Shown piece after piece: positions 47,826 to 58,532 of a stretch of 64,000 nucleotides of DNA. The notes under the pieces are model-generated. The model did not search any database. It had not been told where the DNA came from and worked only from the letters and a program-made list of their open reading frames with translations. Each line of letters begins with the position of its first letter. Positions within the stretch are counted from its first letter, which is position 1. Both the position numbers and the translations under genes were made by a program. Origin of the DNA: Peromyscus leucopus (taxonomy: Eukaryota; Chordata; Mammalia; Rodentia; Cricetidae); contig NC_051067.1 of the NCBI RefSeq assembly GCF_004664715.2, positions 69,706,982 to 69,770,981 of the forward strand. The letters are read 5' to 3'.

Positions 47826-48212
47826 AATTGTATGTATAAGTAATATATAATGTGTATAAACATAAGAATATAACTTATAGAACATGTATAAAATGTTATC
47901 CAATATGTATAATTGATTCTCTTTCATATAATGAACATAATTGTTTCTCTATTGTTATTATTTATATTAACAGAATAATGCAACAAATGTCCTTTTAGAC
48001 AAAAATCTTCAGAGAGGATATTCTTTTGCATTCTTAAATTTAAAATTAGTAAATCAATAGAAACATACATTTTTGAGGCTTTTGACACTATGGGACAATT
48101 GCTCTCCAGAAAAATTGTGTTGACTAGCCATCATGCTAACAGAGAATGATGAGGAATAAAATGATGACAGTGTTATCAACCAAGCAAAGTTGACAATACA
48201 ATGGGCTCTTAT

Positions 48213-48564
48213 TGTAGGTGGATTTTTCTGTCCCTCCAGCCAGCTCCCAAAAAACTAAATGGATTCTTATTAATTATAGAAGCTCAGCCAATAGTTTAGG
48301 CTTTTTTCTAACTAGCTATTATAACCTAAATTAACACATTTCTATTAATTTATATGCTGTTACATGGCTCATGGCCTGTTACCTCTCCTCCTGCACATCT
48401 TGCTTCCTCTGCATCTCATGGACTCTCCTCAGGACTCTGCCCTTCTTCTTCCCAGCATCCTCTCTGCCCCTCAAAATCCTGCCTAGCTCTTGGCCATTCA
48501 GCTATTTATTAAACCAATCCAAGTGACAAATCTTCAGAGTGTACAAAAAGACTATTCCACAACA
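48213..48564 (-). repeat. Solo ERVK-like LTR
   Basis: A 352-bp LTR reading TGTTGTGGAATA to CCACCTACA on the minus strand, with TTTAATAAATAGCTG (AATAAA) near its start. It shares the layout and the AAGAAGAAGGGCAGAG segment with the LTRs of the ERV at 28614-31821. The hexamers TCTTAT (48207-48212) and TCATGT (48565-48570) agree at four of six bases, so a target duplication is only suggested. Confidence 0.65.
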
Positions 48565-48570
48565 TCATGT

Positions 48571-49049
48571 CCTTGCTTTTCATTAATGCACCACCTTGAC
48601 CATACAAGTGGATGAAATCTGAAATTTGGCAACAGTCTACATGGACTGCATTGGAGGCACCTGAGCTTCAGCTGCTCTTTCTTGGAATGCTGGTCCATTC
48701 TGTAACGCCTATCATTTCTCACATTATTTCTTATAGATAGGTTATTACAGTTGTCAGTTTTGTTTCATACTAAGTTAAACATCAATTATATTTATGACTC
48801 GTGCTTTCAGCTTTTATCTGGGAAATTTTCTGCCTTGCAAAGGGATGTTTACAAGTGTGTGAGTTTATATGATGCTAAATTATAAGATCAAATAAACTTG
48901 CCACGGCTAGTTTTCTTGCTCTGAATTTTGAGTTCACTGTTGCTACTAAACCACCTTCCCTACATGTACAGCGAGTCATCGGTGCAGGGTACCAAAGAAC
49001 CAGCAGTGAACAGCAAAGGTGAGTAACACAAGTAGAACATAAAACACAA
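48571..49049. other. Unassigned sequence
   Basis: No recognised element. Confidence 0.4.
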
Positions 49050-49165
49050 GAACTTAGCCAGGCTTGGAAACACAGGCTTGTAATCCCAGCATGTAAGAAA
49101 CTGAATCGGGAAGACCACAAGTTCAAGCCCAGCCCTGACTACATAGTGGGACTGGATTAAGAAGG
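49050..49165 (+). repeat. B4/B1-like SINE, diverged
   Basis: AGCCAGGCTTGGAAACACAG, GCTTGTAATCCCAGCATGTA, CAAGCCCAGCCCTGACTACA. Confidence 0.55.
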
Positions 49166-49304
49166 GAATTTTTTCTCCACCCCTACTCCCCAAAGCACGT
49201 TTTAACTGAAGACAGACTTTGAAGTTACTCGCTAGACAATGTTTATGTCATCAGTTATTTCTCAATCTCAGGAAGACTCAAAGCCATCCTTGAGTCACAG
49301 AAAA

Positions 49305-49440
49305 GTCACCCCATGCTGGACATACTCCATCCCAGTACTTAGGAAGCTGAGGCAAGAAAAGTTCAGAGAATCCTGGGGTGTGTAACAAATAATAGCCTGG
49401 GCTACTTGTGACTTTTTACTCATAGAAAATAAATGCACAA
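49305..49440 (+). repeat. B1-like SINE relic
   Basis: CATCCCAGTACTTAGGAAGC, TGAGGCAAGAAAAGTTCAGA and ATAGCCTGGGCTACTTG, a decayed B1. Confidence 0.5.
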
Positions 49441-49479
49441 ATCATTACTATATCTCTTAAAAATATTTTATATTATTTA

Positions 49480-49642
49480 TGTGGGGGTGTGCACACATCA
49501 TCCTATACATGCAGAAGACAGAGAATGACTTGGGAGACTCGGTTCTCACTTTCTATCATATGTGTTTCAAAGCTGAAACTCAGGTCTTCAGGCTTGTTGG
49601 AGAGTGCTTTACCCACCGGTGCATCTCACCAGCTCTCATCAT
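49480..49642 (-). repeat. RSINE1 SINE
   Basis: GGGGGTGTGCACACATCATC, ATGCAGAAGACAGAGAATGA, GAGACTCGGTTCTCACTTTC, and the reversed head near GGTGCATCTCACCAGC. Confidence 0.65.
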
Positions 49643-50284
49643 TTGATTCTTTGCAATAAAATAGTAAAAGATCCTTCACATTCTTACATTGACTTTCTGT
49701 TTTTATCTAGCAGGAGACTTAGATATATACAGAATCAGCTGTGTTCATTTCCCCTCATAATCTGTAGACAATAGTAAATCAAATTCTCCAAGCAGTGGAA
49801 TACCATTGTCAAGCTTGGTATATGCTCAGAGAGAAATGTCCAAGTATATAAAACCAACTTTGGGCCAACAAATTAGAAGAGAAGAATCCTGTCTCATACT
49901 CTACTGGCCTAAGCATTCCTTGAGTGTCATCAGCAAAGAGAAAAATCAGACAATAGTAGAAAGAGACAAAGAAATTTTTTAATTTCCAGTACATGAGAGG
50001 AATCTGGAACATCTTAGAAGATAACTTGTATAAAGATTATTTTTAATGCAGCATTCCACAAATGATTTATACATATTTGTCAAATATTGTTCTAGGAAAT
50101 AAAACTTTACAAAACAGTGGATTACCCAGAGATTCCCTTAGTTAATATATTATTTGTGTTTATGTATCTAAGTCTGTTTTGGTTTGGAAAGTATTTTTGT
50201 CTAAACAAACTACAAATGGCAGTCTGGAAATATGTGAGCAAGATCACACCTGCTAGATAAACAGAAAATGGGGAAAAGTTTTAT
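49643..50284. other. Unassigned sequence
   Basis: No recognised element. Confidence 0.4.
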
Positions 50285-50600
50285 CTCATCTGATTTCTAT
50301 CACCATACCATACATTGAGAAAATCAACTTACATAGAGAAAAGGTCTAATTTGGCTCACAGGTTGGAAGTTCAAATACAAAACGCATTGATTCTATTGTT
50401 TTGGATCCATGGTAAGCAAACTGTTAACCTGAAGAAGAAAAAGTCAAAGCCCCAGAAAGAGATTGAAACCCAGAATCATATGATCCTCATTATTGGCAAC
50501 CCCCAAGTGATAAGCAGCTCCTACCTGCTCCACCATCTCCCAAAGTGCACTCTGAGGACCAGGCCTCACATATAGACATTTAAGATTCAAACAACAGCAG
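50285..50600 (-). repeat. Rodent MaLR-like LTR fragment
   Basis: Reverse orientation: TCTATCACCATACCATACAT, GAGAAAAGGTCTAATTTGGC, CTCACAGGTTGGAAGTTCAA and GACCAGGCCTCACATATAGA follow a rodent MaLR LTR. Confidence 0.5.
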
Positions 50601-50828
50601 GCTTGGAGAGCTTTAACAACTATATTAAGAAGAGCGTTTGTCTTCATTTTAGCCTTTTGTTCCCCCTTCATCCTTCAAATATGAGAAGCAATAACTTGGA
50701 TGTCACAGTTTTTTATATCATTTCCTGTAACCAATACTTATTTCCTCAAGTAGTTAAGGTCCTCACAACCAAACAAGTCTGTGACCTGTATGGTTTTTGT
50801 TGATGTTGCTATTTACTTATTTATTTAG

Positions 50829-50888
50829 GATCTGAGGATTGAACCTAGGGCTTTACCAGTTCCCAAGTGTTGTAATCTCCAGCCCTAC
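50829..50888 (-). repeat. ID-type SINE fragment
   Basis: GATCTGAGGATTGAACCTAG and GGCTTTACCAGTTCCCAAGT, with a reversed ATCTCCAGCCC head, correspond to an ID (tRNA-Ala-derived) element. Confidence 0.55.
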
Positions 50889-51110
50889 AATCTGCACATT
50901 CTAAACTCTTCCGCAATGGGTAGGATTTGTCCCTGCACGTGAAGCTTAGCAGAAAGTGTGTAGGCTTGTAATAAGACAGAGTCTCCATTCCATTTCTACT
51001 GACTTAGCTCACTAATTGGATTACCTCATCTCTTTGTGTCTTCATTTTTGCTCCAAACACACATGTGAGTAGCATCATAACCCATATAGAAGCCATATCA
51101 TGTAGTAACA
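50889..51110. other. Unassigned sequence
   Basis: No recognised element. Confidence 0.4.
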
Positions 51111-51297
51111 AAGAATGCAAATTCTTTTTTTTTTTTTTTCAAGACAGGGTTTCTCTGTGTAGCTTTCTGCCTTTCCTGGATCTCTCTCTGTAGACCAGGC
51201 TGGCCTCGAACTCACAGAGATCCACCTGGCTCTGCCTCCCGAGTGCTGGGATTAAAGGCGTGCGCCACCACCGCCCGGCTTAAGAATGCAAATTCTT
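51111..51297 (-). repeat. Young-looking B1 with 16-bp perfect TSD
   Basis: A full B1 in reverse (51127-51281) close to consensus, with a T-run of about 15 as its A-tail. It is flanked by identical AAGAATGCAAATTCTT at 51111-51126 and 51282-51297. The intact duplication and low divergence suggest a recent insertion. Confidence 0.92.
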
Positions 51298-53395
51298 AAG
51301 CACACTTCTGGGTTGGAGAGTGACTCCACCACTCACCACATAACAGGGGTGTTTCATTTGGGACAACACCCCTCTTTTAAATGAAAGATAGTAGGTTAAT
51401 TAAAAGAAAACAGACACAAATTGCCCCTCAGAAGAACTATAAGAATTATAGTCCTTACATTTACTAGAACTATAAGAATTATAGTCCTTACATTTGATAG
51501 GGACCTGAGGGAGAGAAGGATACTTCAGATCCAAAGAAGAGCTTCCTTAGGAGAGATAGCCATCACATACAGCATGACTGAAGGGAGACAGACAGTCTTC
51601 AGTTCCCTTCAGTTCTAGGAGGGAGCAGGGACACAGGGCCTTTCTAGAGGTGAGGGAAGTCCCATGCCATGTGGCCTCTTTTATATGCTAGAAGCCAGGG
51701 GTGTACTGATAAGGACTAGCTACAATTCAAGGCCACCTTGGATCTGGGCAGTACCAGATGGGGGCCAGGCCTAAAATGGCAAGGAGGAGGAAGAGAATCC
51801 AATCGAATCCAAGAGATGAGGGAAGTCATAAGCATGTATTACTTCTCAGCTTTCTGGAGAGAGCACCAGAGAGGTGTGGCCTGATATCTAGTAGTGGAGG
51901 AAGCAGCTTGAAGATCCTAACTTAATAGCTCTGCCTTTCTTCTTGACTTTGTCTAGCCTGTAAGAACAGAATTACAGGCTGTGCCTGTCTTGATGTCTGC
52001 TGGAGTAGTCAATGGGCTAACATTTCTCCAATGCTCTGAATTATGCCTGCTGTGTTATTAAATTTCACTGTATGTGTGCCACTATGATAATTACAAGATG
52101 ATCACTGTAAGATCAAATATGCCTCTGAAAAATGCACAGCACTTAATAGGAAACTTATAAGCAACAGCTATTCAGTTCCAACACAGTTTGACAATCTGTT
52201 TTTAAAAAGATACATGGAGTGGAACTCTGCCTATAAAATAAACACAGCCATGAATCAAAATGTGGTGTCAATGAAATCTCTTTCACAGGCCTTAAGCAAT
52301 GTCCTCAACTTCTAATCAGCTTTCTCCAGGTGTCTGGCATTAACTCTTCATGTCTCCAAAGTTCCCCAAAGCGGAGACATGCTATCAGTCTTTGCCAGAA
52401 GAGATGTAGAACTCCCGATGAGAATGTAATAATCTGAGCGATCCATGTGCAACTCCTCTGGGCACTCGGGCCAAGGTGCTCTGAGCTGCTGAAAGCCAAT
52501 GGGTCTCTTGAAGAAGTAGTAATTTGCAATGCCCCCGTGGCCAGGCAGAGTCTGTACAGCTTTCAGCAGCCCCTAATTATCTTCTGGAAGTAGTTTGAGC
52601 AATGAGATAGCTGGACTTATTGAACACTCAAAGAGGTGAGGGCACTAATTGCCCCCACAGGGCATTTTGGCTTTTGGTTGGTCAGGCTGCATTATATGCC
52701 AGGCCTCACTCTGGGGTTCATAAGGATGCCCTGCTGATCCAAAAATCTATCCCCAGAATTAAAGGCATGGGTCAATGAGGGATTGAAAGACATCAAGTTG
52801 GCAATTTTAACTTCCAGTGAAAATGAGTTAATGCCCTTCATTCAGCCTATTGCGTAAACATTCTGCTAGATCCTCTGAAACAGCACAGTAAAAAATTCTG
52901 ACTCCCAGCTATTATCACCTGGGGAGAACAGCAAAATGGTTGAAACAGAGACCCTGCATCCAAGGGTCTTCAAGCCTTTGAGTGCCCATTGCTTGTTGCA
53001 GCCTGGCCAGGGACAATTTGGACAATGTCTTTGTACCTCTATTCTTTATTAACACGGGTCTAGCAAAAGCAGCTTGTTCATAAGTTCCCCAAGTCTTCAT
53101 GCATGTATTAAATTCTGCATATGTGTTAAATCATTATTCTGTGTGCAATCTAGAGCACAATCATGATATTTTGTTGCTGAGCCACCTACTTGTTTTTCCT
53201 ATAAGTGGCACAACTTTTAGCCCTAAGCCATCCATGAGGAAAGTCACTAGCTACATATAGCTACCAAGCACTTGAAGTGAAACTACTCTTTCTTACGATG
53301 GGCTGTCATTTTAAACCACAGTCTTACAAAATTTAACATGATAAATTATTGATTACATGTTAGACAAACATATGTATTCCTTTGTGTTATCTTTG
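51298..53395. other. Repeat-poor stretch, possible conserved non-coding DNA
   Basis: About 2.1 kb with no transposon recognised. It holds a 33-bp near-perfect tandem duplication (51433-51498). The part 52260-53130 has balanced composition, homeobox-type CCTAATTATC (52572-52581) and no extended open frame. It looks like unique, possibly constrained DNA, but that is an impression. Confidence 0.35.
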
Positions 53396-53525
53396 TTTCT
53401 TTGGTTGGTCTTTGAATCAGTGTTTCATGTATCCCAGACTGGGCTCAAAGTGATTATGTAGCTGAGGCTATCCTTGAACTGCTAACCTCTAGCCCCTAAA
53501 TGTTGAAGTAGCTGTGTTACTACAA
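53396..53525 (-). repeat. B1/B4-like SINE relic
   Basis: TTTCATGTATCCCAGACTGG, ATTATGTAGCTGAGGCTATC and CCTTGAACTGCTAACCTCTA, a reversed old B1-like element. Confidence 0.5.
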
Positions 53526-53930
53526 CTTGATTGTGTTACCTTTTTAAAGTAGCTACTAGAAACTTTGCAATTACATATCTGTTTGATGTAATGGTTCTAT
53601 CAGATAGCTGATATTAGACCACTAGGCCCTGACAAGGAAATGATAGAATCAGAATCTAGCTCATAAGTAGATCTGGCTTAGGGAAACCTAGACAGATGGC
53701 ATGCTCCATTAATAACAAGAAAGCCCAGGCCAGTATTTGGTCTTTAGGTACCTCTATCCAGATTTCATCTAGAAGAATATAAACTTGTTTGCACATAATC
53801 ACAGCAGTGACATTTCCCCATCACCAACCAAGCGAGCCCTTTGTGTGCATAAACTCACATATCCAGCATGCTGTGCTGTGATTTTTATTTCCATTAAAGA
53901 CTGAGTAGATGGGCAATAAATGGGTGCAGG
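53526..53930. other. Unassigned sequence
   Basis: No recognised element. Confidence 0.4.
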
Positions 53931-53976
53931 TGTGTGTATGTGTGTGTGTGCGTGTGTGCGTGTGTGCGTGTGTGCG

Positions 53977-54022
<46 letters not shown>
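53931..54022. repeat. (GT)n microsatellite with GTGTGTGC higher-order units
   Basis: About 92 bp. Six regularly spaced C residues break the left half into 8-base GTGTGTGC-type units, followed by pure GT. The His-Thr repeat frames over it are artefacts. Confidence 0.97.
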
Positions 54023-54023
<1 letters not shown>

Positions 54024-54437
54024 TATTTTCTTCAATATTATAGCTCCGGTAAATAATCTCTAAATTTTGCACACCCAAGCAACCACAGTTAACCTCAATG
54101 GGTCATAAAAAAGAAAAAAAATCATGGAATTAGGAGAGGGCTTCTTGGGAAGAAGTATTTTGGTGGGGGAGAGAGAAGAGAATGACCTTGGAAATGAATG
54201 TTTTAAAAAATGAACAAAATTCAATACATACACAAGTGAAATTATTTTTAAAATATTCCTGAAATACACCCTTACTAAACATATCTTTGAATTATTATAT
54301 ATGCAAAAAGCAAAAATTTAATGAGTCTCTAAATATTTTCTTGGGAAACTCAAGTGAATAATCAAATAAAAATATAATTTACAACTAAAAACAATGAGTG
54401 GAAAAGATTTTTTTCAGTAAGTTAAGAAATTTTTGAG
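54023..54437. other. Unassigned AT-rich sequence
   Basis: No recognised element. Confidence 0.4.
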
Positions 54438-54640
54438 TTTGGAGAGATGACTCAACAATTAAGACCTTGGGTTGCTCTTCCAGAAGACCTGGTTTTGATT
54501 CCTAGCACCCACATCATAGCTCAAAACTGTTTATAACTCCAGTCCCAGGAGAATGACACTGTTTTCTGATCTCTTCAAGCAAAGCCCTACATGCTGACAA
54601 AACACCCACACAAATGAAAAATCTTTAGAAAGGAAAAGAA
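54438..54640 (+). repeat. B3 SINE, diverged
   Basis: TTGGAGAGATGACTCAACAA head, CTCTTCCAGAAGACCTGGTT, TTGATTCCTAGCACCCACAT and AGTCCCAGGAGAATGACACT. Confidence 0.65.
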
Positions 54641-54984
54641 AAGAAAGTAATACATTTACACATAAAATAATACCCTATACGTTTAGACATTTTTAGTAGA
54701 TTAAGTAATTTTTGAACTCTTCATCTATTCCAAGATATTTGCTAAAATTGTATAAACCTGCCTTTGTACACAGGAATATGAGGTCCAGAGAAGTCAAAGA
54801 ACTTTCCTGAATTTTTTTTACATAAACTCACCAAGTGTGTATGGGATCAAGCACATCTGAAGGCAGGCAGACTAAGGATTGAACCTTTACCTCTGCTCCT
54901 TCTTCTCCATCATTTGCAGGTCTTGAGAAATGCATTTGACTCCTGGAGTAGAAAAGCAAGTGTCCCAAACAAAGGCAGTATGTA
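54641..54984. other. Unassigned; weak MIR-like signal
   Basis: TATGAGGTCCAGAGAAGTCA and GATTGAACCTTTACCTCTG (54778-54895) might be a reversed MIR. Not firm. Confidence 0.3.
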
Positions 54985-55300
54985 ATTGTTTCCTAAGGAT
55001 GGCACTATTTATCTCAGTTTGGTGATTTATTTTTTTCACAATTCTGGAGACCAGAAGTCCAACATCAAGGTGTTTTAAGATTCCATCTGAAGATATTGAA
55101 GGAGACCTTCCCGTGTGCTTCTCCTACCTCTGATGGCTATCAAACATTGTAGATGCCTCACTTCAGTCCATGCCTACATCTTCACGGGAACTTCCTCCTC
55201 TGTCCATCTCTGCATTGTCTGTCTTTTACCAGATGCCCACCTTGAGCCTTAGATGCCATCCTCCCCCAGTACTACCTTGAGAGCACGAGCTGAGTTGTAG
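54985..55300 (-). repeat. MaLR (MST/MLT1-type) LTR fragment
   Basis: Reverse orientation: TTTTTCACAATTCTGGAGAC, CAGAAGTCCAACATCAAGGT and ATCTTCACGGGAACTTCCTC are the reversed 3' half of this LTR class. Confidence 0.5.
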
Positions 55301-55842
55301 CTACAAAGGCATTTTTTCCACATAAATTACCACTGAGGTTTCTGGTAGAAACAATTTATAGCACTGTGATTGCATAGAAATTATGCTAGCAAAGGGACAT
55401 TTCAATTAATGAATTGTGTAGCTGGAAGTTTTCCTGTGTCCTGTCCGGTCTTCAGTCAGGACAAATCTCTCTCACCTGCTGGTCCCACAGCCACTTGGAC
55501 CCAAATAAACACATACAGGCTTATATCATTTTTCAACTATGGCCATGGCAGGCTTCTTGCTAGCTAGCTCTTATATCTAAAATTGACCCATTTCTATAAA
55601 TCCACACATTGCCACATGGCTGTGGCTTACCAGTTTCTTTACATCTTGCTTTTCATGGGGGAGGCTGGCAGCATTTCCTCTGCTCTGTGCTTCCCCTTCC
55701 TCTCTCTAGTTAGAATGTCCTGCCTAACCATATTCTTCCTCACCACTGGCCAAACAGCTTTATTTATCAACCAATTAGAGCAACATACATTCACTGCATA
55801 CAGAACAGCATCATCCATCATTTCCCTTTTTCTTTCTATTAA

Positions 55843-55996
55843 AAAGAAAGTTTTAGCCGGGCGGTGGTGGCGCATGCCTTTAATCCCAGCACTCGGGAGG
55901 CAGAGCCAGGCGGATCTCTGTGAGTTCGAGGCCAGCCTGGGCTACCAAGTGAGTTCCAGGAAAGGCGCAAAAGCTACATAGAGAAACCCTGTCTCG

Positions 55997-56029
<33 letters not shown>

Positions 56030-56037
56030 AAGTTTTA
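55843..56037 (+). repeat. B1 with long A-tail and 13-bp perfect TSD
   Basis: A near-consensus B1 (55856-55996) with the cricetid GGGCTACCAAGTGAGTTCCA variant and an A-tail of about 30. Identical AAAGAAAGTTTTA sits at 55843-55855 and 56025-56037. It is inserted in the ERV interior, so it is younger than the ERV. Confidence 0.95.
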
Positions 56038-56898
56038 ACTTCAACATAGTAAAATTACATATAACAAAACAATTATCAAGCAATAATTATAGTTATAGTA
56101 TCTAGTCTATTTGTATTTTGCAAAATTAAAGAAAGCATTCTATTATCTATCCTATATTTGTGAGTCTAAATTTTAAATCTAATTTATCTTTTATTATAAC
56201 CAAGGAAAATTATATCTAGTCTTTACATCAAAGACCTCAGAAGGATATACTACTACCAAAGTAAACAGGAAGTGCATTGTGAGCAATTTCCAAAAATCTA
56301 GAATGACAGAGATAGCTGTCTGCCTGGACAGTCATCGAAAGTTCCTTTATAATGATGGGGCATCCATCTTTAAGCCCATAGGCCTGAGTCTCTCAATCGC
56401 TTTTTTCTGTGTCCTGTAGAATGTCTGGCAGTTTCTTCTGCAAACAGGAACCTGAAGGACCATTTTGCCAAGCAAAGTTCAGTGGTCACCTTGCTATGTG
56501 TCCTGCATGTCCAGTCAATACAACATTTTGTCAAGCAGTACAAACAAGAACAGTTTCTTGCCCAAATGGCTATTTTTGCCAAGAAGAAGAGAAATTCCAT
56601 ATGGAGCATCTTTGATGCCCATCTTTCTCTTTGAAGTAAACTGGTGCTGCCAGAAGCAGACATGTCTTACTGTCCAGAAAGTCTAAGTTTTTAAAACATT
56701 TTAAATGCCATATTCTGTAGGTCTTTGAAGTGTTTGAAGATTACCTACCTAATTGAATTATATCTATGTATACCTAGAAAACTTAACATGACTATAAGTT
56801 TGACTATCATAGAAGACTAATTATTAATCTGTAATTCTTAATTATCCATTATAATTTAAATGAGTTACATAAACATAATACCTTAAAAGAGAGTAGAA

Positions 56899-56935
56899 AT
56901 ATATATATGTATATATGTATATATATGTATATAAA
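56899..56935. repeat. (TATATG)n-type simple repeat
   Basis: TA-rich stretch with repeated TATATATG units inside the ERV interior. Confidence 0.8.
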
Positions 56936-57130
56936 ATAACAAAATCAACTCTAAATTTGTATCAATAAACTAAAATCCATAGCAATGTAAAACCTTTTTA
57001 AACAAGTTGCTCTTTAAAAGTAGATCCAATAATCGACCCTTTCGTCCTATCATACCTATATCATTCAACTCCTCTGGGATTTCATAAAATTTAAAAAGGA
57101 TGGACTACACTGCGGGAAAAGAGACAGTGG

Positions 57131-57793
57131 GGAAGTACACAATACCATGAGCCAGGACTGGAACAGCCAAGCGACTTCTGTGCTAGTCAAGCACGTGTCA
57201 AGGGATATAAGCAAAGTCCTCTTTAACTGAGAACCCATTCTTTCAACTTTACCTTATTAATACCGTTTCCTAAGACCCACTCAAGTATTCTAACTAAACC
57301 CAGAAAATAAGTAAATAAGTAATTTTAAAGTATTTATTGCCATTTTAAACTAATATCAAATGCTAACACACCAGGTGAAACTGTCTCTGACTTCAATAGT
57401 CCCAACATTGAGTAAGTGTATTAATGTGAAATTAGTTAATTAATATTGACTGGTATAAGGTATGCTGTAGGTTAATTCCTGAATGACTGCTTTATGTAAC
57501 TGTTTCACATGCAAGTCTATGCCTTCTGATCATGTGCTTATATGAAGGTATTAACTGTGAAAAGCTCAAAAAGATTGAGTGACTCTGTCTTATCAGTAGC
57601 ATGAACTAGGTATTTATCTGATGCACAATGAAACTTTGAATTGCATTCCATATATTTGAATGTTTAAATTTTTCTTTCGCCTCCAAACAGCAATAGCAAA
57701 GGGAAATGCATGATATAAACATATATTTCTAGAAAAATACATAGCATTTTATTTCTGTGAGAAATGCACGTTCTTGTTAAAAGTCAAATTTTA
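57131..57793. other. Unassigned AT-rich sequence
   Basis: May include further decayed ERV interior at its left end. Confidence 0.35.
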
Positions 57794-57970
57794 AGCTGGG
57801 ACTGGTAACACAAATTTAATCCCAGCACTCCAGAGCCAGAAACAGGCAGATATTTGTGAGTCTGAGTCCAGCTTGGACTACAAAGCAAGTTCCAGGCCTG
57901 TCAGGGCTACACAGTGAGACCTGCCTCAAACAAACAAACAAACAAACAAATAACAAGCAAATAAATAAAT
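57794..57970 (+). repeat. B1 SINE with (CAAA)n tail
   Basis: Diverged B1: AATTTAATCCCAGCACTCCA, GAGTCTGAGTCCAGCTTGGA, then (CAAA)n at 57926-57950. Confidence 0.8.
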
Positions 57971-58432
57971 CAACAAATGGAGCTAGCTAGATAGAGAATT
58001 TTAATTAAGAAGTTAATTTAATTTAAAAAATTTAATTAGGAATCGAATTTTAATTAGGAAAAGAATCTTTGATTGCTTGCACTATTTCTGAGTGACTTCA
58101 GTACTGGGCCAATACTTTAAATTGTTTTCAAAGGGAATTGCTTTCCAAATTTCATTCTTAAGAAACATGTTTTCTTATTAAAGGAAGTTTAATGCTTTCT
58201 TGATCCTCACAACACATCACATTTCCATTAGAATATTAATTGCTAATGCTTTATTTCATTATTTGTGCTCCATTTAGCTGCCTTAATAACCAAGAAAAGT
58301 ACAAAAAAAAATCTTCATAATTGCTACCTAGTTGAGCTCTTTCATTTTCAAAAGATTTCACATAGCTTCAGCACTACTGTATAAGAATAAAAATACACTC
58401 AGCTTTTCACCTTTTCATTATAAATTCCATTT
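57971..58432. other. Unassigned AT-rich sequence
   Basis: Contains repeated TTTAATTAGGA-like motifs (58030-58060) and homeodomain-type ATTAATTGCTAAT (58234-58246). No transposon recognised. Confidence 0.35.
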
Positions 58433-58532
58433 TGGAAGCTAGGAAAATAGCTCAGTTGACCATCACTCGCTTAGCATGCACAAGGCTCTGGGTTCAATGT
58501 CAGCAATGCAAAATATTAAAAATACAAAAAGT
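58433..58532 (+). repeat. ID SINE
   Basis: GGAAGCTAGGAAAATAGCTC, CGCTTAGCATGCACAAGGCT and CTGGGTTCAATGTCAGCAAT correspond to the tRNA-Ala-derived ID element, followed by an A-rich tail. Confidence 0.7.

Larger units (their letters stand above)
55417..57130 (-). mobile_element. ERVK-like element: 3' LTR plus non-coding interior
   Basis: On the minus strand: interior (about 57130 down to 55821) and a 3' LTR (55820 down to 55417, TGATGGATGATG to AGCTACA) with AATAAAGCTG near its start. A polypurine tract (AGAAAGAAAAAGGGAAA on the minus strand) touches the LTR. The interior shares blocks with the ERVs at 369-1965 and 28614-31821, for example GGAAGTGCAT and GGACAGTCATC on the plus strand. No 5' LTR, primer-binding site or coding frame is seen. 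Its right boundary is approximate. A B1 has inserted next to the polypurine tract. Confidence 0.65.
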
